Source: Aegilops tauschii subsp. strangulata
Taxonomy: Eukaryota > Streptophyta > Magnoliopsida > Poales > Poaceae
NCBI RefSeq assembly: GCF_002575655.3
Contig: NC_053036.3
Location: 195,580,788 to 195,644,787 of the forward strand
Length of the DNA stretch: 64,000 bases
Direction: 5' to 3'
Under the pieces are notes generated by a model, which saw only the letters and a program-made list of their open reading frames with translations, searched no databases and was not told the DNA's origin. Made by a program: the position numbers and the translations under genes. Position 1 is the first letter of the stretch, and each line of letters starts with the position of its first letter. Of the stretch, positions 56,155-64,000 are shown one piece after another.

Positions 56155-59100
56155 TGACGCCCCCGACTCGACCGCACACTAATCATGCACGCAAATGTGT
56201 ACGATCAAGATTAGGGACTCACGGGATGATATCACAACACAACTCTAGACACAAATTCAAATAATACAAGCTTCATATTACAAGCCAGGGGCCTCGAGGG
56301 CTCGATACACAAGAGTCAGCGGAAGCAACAATATCTGAGTACAGACATAAGTTAAACAAGGATGCCTTGAGAAGGCAAACAGAAAAGCAACAACGATCGA
56401 AGAGGCAAGGCCTCCTGCCTGGGACCTCCTAACTACTCCTGGTCGTCGACGGTCTCCATGTAGTAGTATCCGTCGGTGGTTGCATCTGGCTCCAGGGATC
56501 CACCATCTGGTTGCAACAACCAGAAAGAAGAAAGAAGGGGGAAAAGGGGAAGCAAAGCAACCGTGAGTACTCATCCAAAGTACTCGCAAGCATCAGATCT
56601 ATACTAAGTATGCATTGGTATCAAATGGAAGGGCTGTATCTGTGGACTAAACCGCAGAATGCCAGAATAGAGGGGAAGGCCTAGCCTATCGAAGACTAGC
56701 ATCTTCAAGCAGCTCCAAGCATCTTGCAGCATGTAGAAGAGTAAAGAATAGCATTTTATATTAACAAGCATGTTGTAGTAACAATGCCCAGAGATCCTTC
56801 CTCGACTCCCTGCGAGAAAGCAATCCCGGAGCCACATATCTTAAGTAACCATTTCTAGTTGTATTAGATCAAGATATAAGTCTGAACGTCCATTACCGTG
56901 GACACGTTATTCGAAAAAAGATCTTCCCTGCAGGGGTGCACCACGTTACCCAACACGCTCGATCACTCTGGCCGGACACACCTTTCTGGGGTCAATGCCC
57001 GGCCTCGGAAGATCAACACGTCGTAGCCCTACCTAGGCTCAGCAGAGAGGTCCCCATCGGTCTACATCCTATGCACTCCGGGGTCTGGGCCCATCGCCCG
57101 TTGCACTCCGGGTCGTTGTGTGCAGGGTGGATACCAGCGCCACCCGTGTAGTGGATGGCACGATCCGACCGTGCCACAATGCTGAACTGGACATCTGACA
57201 AAGTTTCGGCTGATACCACGACGTCGAGGCCCATATCTATTCTCGCGTGGTGGTTAGTGCATAAAGGCCAAAGGCCAACTCAAAACAAATACCCAAACCT
57301 GTTAGTGCATTGGGGGCTCGCGGAGACGAGCAGAGACTCACGATAATGTGACCACATCGCCCCGTCTCGAGGAAATACGGCAAGGGCAAGCCCAGCCCAC
57401 TCGAGGGCTGCCTGACTTCCCGGCCGTGCCTCGTAACCATCTTGCGGGTGCTCTCCGGGCCCGCCCGACTTCCACCAAGGTCTCCAGTAATGTCAAGGTA
57501 TCCGTGTGTCCAAACATCAAGGGGAAAACCCAAGGAATCACCCTTGGAGGATTCCACTCAATGTAATCATCAAGGTGAACGTAAGAGGGACCACCCTCGA
57601 GGTTCACACTTGAGGTGTTGAACGATAGAGCCGTATCGGGAATGGTGAAAGAGGAAATCAAATACAGTAGAAAAATCTAATGCAAGCATGAGAGAATAGA
57701 ATGGGCGATATCGGGATGATCAAATGAGGGGCTTGCCTGGAAGCTCCGCTGAAAGGGAAGAAGGGGTCGTCGTCGACATAGTCGATCACAACGGCATCGG
57801 CAGCCGTCACGGGGTCTACCGAAGAGAAGAGGGGGAAGAAACAGTAAATACATAGCAAGCAAGTGTATAACAGGACAACGAGCAGAGCTAGCCGTGTTCT
57901 AACGAAACGTTAGGCAATACTAGCGAAGGGGGAAAACATCCGGGGAAGTTTTCCCGGTTCCGGACGTTTGTCAGACAGATGAACCAGAGGGGAAAAGTTG
58001 CATGTTCGCTATGCTAGGAACGTGTGGCGGACGTACGGACCGCATGTTCGGATTCGTCTCATCGTTCTGAGCAACTTTCATGTAGAAAACTTTTTCATCC
58101 GAGTTACGAATTATTTTATATTATTTTTCAAAGTTTTAAACATTTTCTGAAATTATTATTAATTCAAAATTGGAATTATGACGTCAGCCTGACGTCATCA
58201 TGATTTCAGCAGTCAACAGAGCGTTGACTGGTCAAACTTACATGTGGGTCCCGCTGTCATAGCCATAGTTTAATTAACAGGTATTAATTAACTAATCAAG
58301 TTAATTATGTATACTAAACAGAGTTAATTAAGTTAAGTTATTAATTAAACTAATTAATTAATTAATATTATTCTTATTAATGTTATATATATTAAGGTTT
58401 TTTTTTCTTTTTTTTAAGAGGGGCGTGGGCCCCAACTGTCATTGGCCCAAGTGGCCTTAGCGGGGCGAGCGTAACGGGCGGCCGGTGTGGGCGCCGCACG
58501 AACAGGCACTGGCCCCGGGCGCGACCAGCCAGGGGGAAGTGCGGCGAGGCCGGCCGTCGGAGGCAGCAGTGGCGAGTCCACGGCGGGGCAGCCCCGGGAC
58601 GCGGCCGACACGTGGGTCGGTAGCAGAAGTGACCGGAGCGGGGCGCCGGTCGAGCGGGCAATGGTAGGCGAGGCGCGGTTGGGCACGCGGACGCGCGGTC
58701 CGGTGAGCGAGAGGGCGCCGGCGGTAGCGGCCAGGGGCGCCGACGGTGCGAGCGGTGTGCGCAGCAGAGGGGCGCGCGGGACACGATGTGCGCAGGCCGC
58801 AGCGGGGCGGGTAGCGCGCGGTCGCTGCGACGGTGGTGGTGGCCGCAAGCGGGTGAAGCTGGGGAGGCGAGCCACGGGCGCGGGCGGTGCGATGGGTCGC
58901 GGTCAGGGCGCGGCCATGGCGTTTGGTCGATGCGGAACGAGAAGGAAAGGAGGGCTCACCCCCGTTGCAGAGTAGGGGGTCGGCGAGGCTCGATGGAGCC
59001 GATGAGGGAGAGCGACGTGGGACGGTGATGAACGATGCGATAGCGGCGACGGGGCTTGGGGCGCAACGTCCGGGGCGTCGCAACGAGGGAGGGCTTCGGG

Positions 59101-59537
59101 GAGGTTGGGTGAGGCGACGGCGGCGAGGCGGCGCCGAGGACGGGCGCCGGCGTCGAGGAGCGGGGCGGCGCGGTTGCCGGGGTCACCGCCCCTCGATCTG
59201 GATCGGGACGTGGGGGGGGGGGGGTGGGCGGAGGAGCGAGGGAAGCATGGGGGAGTGGGGTGGATCGGGGCTAGGGTTCGGGTGGGAGTGGCCTAATAGG
59301 CCAGGGGGCAGCAGGTGTGGGCCGACCGGCTGGGCTGATTGGCCCAGTTGGGCCTGGGGGTCTTATTTTTTTGTTAGTTTGCTTTCTTCTTTTTCTTTTA
59401 TCTACTTTTGCCGTTTGACTTAATTTCAAACTCAGAATTCGAACGTGTTTGAACCATCGCGAGGTTAACAATAGTAAACGCGGTGACGTGGCAACAATAG
59501 TATGGGATTACTGTAGCATAAGCATCCGGGCGTTACA
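56155..59537 (-). repeat. 3' LTR of element E
   Basis: 3383 bp. The minus strand starts TGTAACGCCCGGATGC and ends GGGGGCGTCA. It holds a GC-rich half (58430-59300), an A/T-rich segment of aattaatt words (58265-58400), and a run of 12 G at 59213-59224. Long GC-rich frames on both strands are not genes. Confidence 0.85.
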
Positions 59538-59538
59538 A

Positions 59539-59549
59539 TTCTCCCCCAC
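59539..59549 (-). promoter_or_regulatory. Polypurine tract of element E
   Basis: Plus strand ttctcccccac, i.e. gtgggggagaa on the minus strand, one base from the LTR start. Confidence 0.8.
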
Positions 59550-59571
59550 TACAAAAATCTCGTCCCGAGAT

Positions 59572-61359
59572 TTAGGAGGTAGAAGGAAATAGTGCGGGGT
59601 ATTCATCACGTAGGCGATCCTCGCGTTCCCAAGTGGCTTCGTCTTTAGAGTGATGTGACCACTGGACCTTGAGGAACTTGATCGCCTTCTGACGTGTGCG
59701 GAGTTCAGCTTGGTCGAGAATGCGGACCGGATGCTCTTTATAGGACAGGTCCTATTGCAACTCGAGCACTTCATGATCCACTGCTCGGATTGGGTCCTTG
59801 AAGCAGCGGCGGAGTTGTGACACGTGGAACACATCGTGAACCTGAGAAAGGTTCGACGGAAGTTCCAACTGGTATGCCACTTTTCCACGCCTTTCGAGAA
59901 TAGTGAATGGACCAATATAGCGAGGAGCTAGCTTGCCCTTGATTCCGAAGCGGTGAGCACCCTTCATTGGTGTGACTCGAAGATAAGCCTTTTCGCCAGG
60001 TTGATAGACCATGTCTTTATGATGACGGTCATAATTACTCTTTTGACGTGACTGAGCAGTCTTGAGATTCTCGCGAATGACGCAGCCTTGTTCTTCGGCG
60101 TGTTGGATAATATCCGGACCGAAGAGTGGACGTTCCCCAGTTTCTGACCAGTTCAGAGGGGTTCGACACTTTCGTCCATATAACACTTCGAATGGGGCCA
60201 TCTTCAGACTAGCTTGATAGCTATTGTTGTAGGAGAACTCAGCGTACGGGAGAGATTCCTCCCATTTCTTGCCAAAGGAAATGACACAAGCCCGAAGCAT
60301 GTCTTCGAGAACTTGATTGACACGTTCAACTTGTCCCTGCGACTGAGGGTGAAAAGCAGTACTGAAAGACAGATGAGTTCCCGTAGCTTCTTGGAAACTT
60401 GCCCAGAATCTTGAAGTGAATAAGTTGCCACGGTCTGAGCTGATAACCAATGGAATACCGTGGAGTGAAACAATTCTGGACATGTAAAGGGTTGCCAGCT
60501 GACTAGCAGTGATCGTAACTTTGACGGCCAGAAAGTGTGCAACTTTGGAAAGCCGGTCAATGACGACAAGTATAGCATCATTACCTTTCTGCGATTTGGG
60601 AAACCCAGTGACGAAGTCCATTTCAACATGGTCCCATTTCCATTCCGGAATAGAGATAGGTTGCAGAGTTCCAGCATGCCTTTGATGTTCTGCTTTGATA
60701 CGACGGCAAACGTCACATTCAGCAACATAACGAGCAATGTCTTGCTTCATATTAGACCACCAGAATCTCTGACGAATGTCTTGGTACATCTTGGTACTAC
60801 CGGGATGAATAGACAACGGAGTGTCATGAGCTTCTTCCATAACCTCCTTAGTCATATCTAGGTTTTTCTCCTTACACGGCACCACTAGGCGGCCTTTGAA
60901 GTACAAAGTGCCATCATCAGTAACAGTGAAGAATGAGGGCTTTCCTTCTGCGAGGTAGCGCTTAATCTTCTCAACTTGAGAGTCATAATTCTGCAGTTCC
61001 TTGATGCTATCCACGAGATCTGGTTTAGCAACCAGGGTATTGAGAGAACCCTGGGAAACAAGGTGGAGGTTCACTTTGCGGTACCCTGGAGGAGGGGGAG
61101 CGAGTGCACCCGGAGGAACAATATGGAGGTTCAGCTTCCTGAATTCTTCAACAAGCGAGGGCTGAACTTTGCGAACCTCGAGATGGTTGCAATATGACTT
61201 GCAGTTCAAAGCATCAGCCATTACATTAGCCTTGCCTGGTGTATAAGAAATGCCCATGTCAAAGTCAGCTACGATCTCCATCCATCTCTGCTGACGGAGG
61301 TTCAGGTCTGGCTGGGTAAACAGATACTTCAGACTTTGGTGGTCGGTGAAGATCTGCAA
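59572..61359 (-). pseudogene. Element E pol, 3' part: RNase H end, integrase, chromodomain
   Basis: Separated from the upstream frame by a one-base shift at about 61350, inside RNase H just before [11 protein letters not shown]. Integrase has the HPGSTKMYQDI / CDVCRR zinc region and D (VEMDFVTGF), D (SSDRGNLF), E (GQVERVNQ), the last two with the D-35-E spacing. After GPFTILERRGKVAYQLELP and DVFHVSQLRRC comes a TAG (59754-59752). Beyond it the same phase continues 59 codons to TAA (59574-59572), including IKFLKVQWSHHSKDEATWE, a chromodomain-like segment. So the chromodomain is present but separated by a stop. Confidence 0.85.
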
Positions 61360-63332
61360 TGATTACCGAGGAGGTAATGTCGCCACTGTTTCAATGCATG
61401 TATGACAGCAGCAAGCTCGAGGTCATGAACTGGGCAGTTCTCTTCGTGAGGACGCAATTGACGAGAGGCATAAGCAATCACTCTGCGCTCTTGCATTAGG
61501 ACACAGCCTAATCCTTGTCGTGAAGCGTCGCAGTAAATGACGAAATCCTTCTTAGTATCGGGAGGAGCAAGCACTAGGGCAGAAGTCAGCTTGTCCTTGA
61601 GTGTTTGGAAACTTTCCTGGCATTTTTCTGTCCACTCGAACTTGACGCCTTTGTGAAGCAGACCAGTCAGGGGCTTGGCTATCTTGGACAAGTTCTCGAC
61701 AAATCGACGGCAATAGCTGGCGAGCCCGAGAAAACTTTTGACTTGTTTGACATTCTTCAGAGGAGTCCAGTCGAGAATAGCCTGAACTCGCTCGGGGTTG
61801 ATGGCAATACCATCCTTGGAGATGACATGCCCAAGGTAGGTCACTTCGGGTAGCCAGAATTCACACTTGGAATACTTAGCATATAGTTGATGTTCTCGAA
61901 GCTTTTCCAGAACATGTCGAAGATGTTCAGCATGTTCTTCTTTGTTCTTGGAATATACAAGAATATCATCCAGATAAACCACGACGAACTTGTCGAGGTA
62001 TTCCATGAATATATAGTTCATCAGATGAGAGAATGTCGCTGGACCATTTGTCAAACCAAAGGACATGACGGTGTACTCGTATGAACCATAATGAGTAACG
62101 AAGGCGGTCTTGGGAATATCCTCTTCACGAACCCGAATCTGGTGGTAACCCAACCTCAAATCAAGTTTTGAGAATACCGAGGAACCAGCAAGCTGATCAT
62201 ACAGATCGTTGATTCTGGGAAGCGGATACTTGTTCTGAATTGTTGCCTGGTTGATAGGACGGTAATCTTGGACCAAACGATTAGTTCCATCCTTCTTCTT
62301 GACAAAAAGAGAAGGTGCTCCCCAAGCAGAGGAACTTGGATGAATAAAACCCTGATGAAGTGAAGTGTCGATTTCCTCCTTGAGCTCAAGGAGTTCATGC
62401 GGCGACATCTTGTAGGGTCGCTTGGCAATAGGAGTTGTGCCCGGTTTCAAGTCTATGACGAATTCGACAGCTCTAGTAGGGGGTATTCCTGGAAGTTCTT
62501 CTGGAAAGACATCTTCAAAATCATGAACGACTGGAATGTTCTCTATTCCCTCGAGAGGTGAAGCATTCAATGCATTTAGAACATATATCTGATTCTCGGC
62601 ATCCTGGACCATCTGAGTTGAGTAGTTGATCAACTGGCCAGAAGGATGAGTGAGCTGTACTGTCTTGGCAGCACAGTCGATCTTAGCATTTTGGGCTGTC
62701 AACCTATCCATACCAAGAATGATGTCTATGTTGGAAGGTCCGAGTACAATGAGAGAAGCCGGAAAAAGTAGACCTCCAATCTCGATTTGGTTGTGAGGGC
62801 TTACCATTATGGTTTGCCACTTGGATCCCGGGGACTGAACCATTAGAGGAGTGGGTAATTTTTCCAGGTACAACTCATGTGACTGAGCAAATTGTTGGGA
62901 CACAAAAGCATGCGATGCCCCTGAATCAAAGAGAACAGAGGCTGGTACTGAATTCACATATAGAGTTCCTAACACGATAGTCGGTTCCTTCTGAGCCTTT
63001 TCAGCATCGACGTGATTGGCATGGCCAAGTACAACAACAGGTGGTATGATATTACGGTTTCTGAGTCGACGGTTTCGACAACCCTTCTTACGGTCAACAG
63101 GAGGACGTGGTGCATCCTGGGACTGACCCTGGTGACAATCAAGGGTAAGGTGTCCTAGATGTCCACACTTGTGGCATAAGCTATCATTATGGGGAGGAGC
63201 CACAGTATTGGACTGTGCACCCTGAATCGTTAGCTGTCTCGGTGGCGGAGGCAGACGAGGTGCAACATAAGATGGCCTTGGTGTTGGAGCAGGTCGGTGA
63301 TGAACATTGTGTGGGATCCAGACTCGACATTT
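61329..63332 (-). pseudogene. Element E pol, 5' part: zinc knuckle, protease, RT, RNase H
   Basis: From 63203: zinc knuckle [14 protein letters not shown] (residues 10-23, C-x2-C-x4-H-x4-C), protease [10 protein letters not shown] (D93-S-G), RT with [17 protein letters not shown] and the [10 protein letters not shown] active site (about residue 410), RNase H with [12 protein letters not shown] and [19 protein letters not shown]. The segment 63332-63204 is open and in phase with both this frame and the gag frame. It is a Pro-rich linker. The frame ends shortly after RNase H residue HYLLG because of the shift. Confidence 0.9.
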
Positions 63333-64000
63333 CTAAGCAGGCTGACTCGAGGATGGGGCAGCATCTCGAGTACGCTTGAGCGACTCCTGGTACTCAGTCA
63401 GTCCGGTTTCAGTTCGGAAAGCTTGGCTAACAAGTGTCGCAAAGTCTGCACAATCATGAGCAACAAGTGCGAGCTTTATATTGGGACACAGTCCTTCACG
63501 GAATTTCTCCTGCTTGCGGGCATCAGTGCAGACGTCATCCGCAGCATAGCGAGATAAATCAAGGAACTTCCTCTGATATTCATCCACAGTCATTGTGTCC
63601 TGTGAAAGTTTGCGGAACTCCTTCTTCTTCTGGTCCATCAGACCTTGAGGAATGTGTCGTGCACGGAAAGCTAACTGAAATTCCTGCCAAGTGGTTACAG
63701 TCTCTGCAGGAAGCATGCCCCTGTGGCTTTCCCACCATTGAGCAGCTGGACCTTTCAGGTGAAATGTCGCAAAGGTGACGTAACTGGCAGGTGCAACATT
63801 AGCTGACTCCATCTCAAACAGGATGTCACGAAGCCAATCATCAGCATCCATAGGATTGGTGGAGTTGTGGAAAATGGATGGGTTGAGGCGCACAAATTCT
63901 GGCAGTGTTATTGGGGCATGCTGTTGATGAGCATTCTGGATTGGAAACTGAGTGATTACTCTAGTCATAAACTGACGATTCAGCTCAAACTGCTGCATCA
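63333..64000 (-). pseudogene. Element E gag, partial (runs off window)
   Basis: Minus-strand frame with the Retrotrans_gag core: ADDWLRDILFEMESANV, FHLKGPAAQWWESHRG, WQEFQLAFRARHIPQG, and YQRKFLDLSRYA. A single TAG at 63335-63333 separates it from the zinc-knuckle frame in the same phase, so Gag and Pol were one frame. The N-terminus lies beyond the right edge. Confidence 0.88.

Larger units (their letters stand above)
56155..64000 (-). mobile_element. Element E: Tekay-like chromovirus (Ty3-gypsy), 5' end outside window
   Basis: 3' LTR 56155-59537, polypurine tract 59539-59549, gag-pol 59572-64000 on the minus strand. Presumed left duplication ttagg (56150-56154); its partner is beyond the window. 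The order Gag - zinc knuckle - protease - RT - RNase H - integrase - chromodomain defines a chromovirus, and integrase/chromodomain wording is of the Tekay/Del type. Confidence 0.88.

Noticed and set aside
58392..59423. Frames up to 208 codons in the LTR of element E
   Set aside because: Same reason: GC-rich LTR sequence with overlapping frames on both strands and no domain.

Overview
The window is nuclear DNA from a large-genome Triticeae grass (wheat, Aegilops or barley type). This rests on the repeats: a Ty1/copia element whose LTR opens with the Angela/WIS/BARE terminus, a tRNA-derived SINE like the Triticeae Au element, a CACTA transposon with GC-rich subterminal repeats, Pack-MULE-like elements, Helitron DNA and very long gypsy LTRs. 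No intact host gene, rRNA, tRNA gene or CRISPR array was found. Family names come from remembered similarity, not a search.

Left part (1-11,306). About 4.7 kb of low-copy-looking DNA holds a degenerate fragment like the N-terminus of a GW2/DA2 RING E3 ligase, a LINE 3' end and a 300-bp hairpin. It is followed by a Mutator-like element (4848-11297). Its left inverted repeat has been split by a 5.1-kb Helitron (4915-10025, minus strand). The intact right inverted repeat of the MULE serves as an internal empty-site reference, so both Helitron ends can be placed to the base. The Helitron carries an RPA1-like (OB-fold) exon pair, expected for plant Helitrons, and a separate exon with a TATA box, ATG and splice donor encoding the PAN domain of an S-domain receptor kinase.

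Middle part (11,307-27,044). A repeat-family reading frame with its own TATA box is cut in frame by a complete Angela-like copia element (12569-21049, TSD catgg). Then come a SINE, a LINE reverse-transcriptase remnant, A/T-rich low-complexity DNA, a MITE remnant, and a second MULE (25686-26855) with 10-bp target duplications.

Right part (27,045-64,000). This is one nest of insertions. A minus-strand copia element (outer layer) was entered twice. One entry is a 3.8-kb LTR (TSD cagct), entered in turn by a non-autonomous LTR retrotransposon ('element C': gag-like and plant-transposon-protein-like frames, no pol seen), one of whose LTRs holds a solo LTR (TSD agggg). The other entry is a CACTA element holding an Athila-like gypsy element ('element D'). 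D's LTR holds a 3.1-kb solo LTR, and its pol region is cut by a Tekay-like chromovirus ('element E') that runs off the right edge. All pol frames are broken by stops or frameshifts. In D the stop falls exactly on the integrase catalytic glutamate position.

The most notable items are the Helitron with its empty-site evidence and gene fragments, the C-element proteins with their TCGGT-N3-ACCGA dyad arrays, and the extra coiled-coil ORF plus duplicated polypurine tract in element D.
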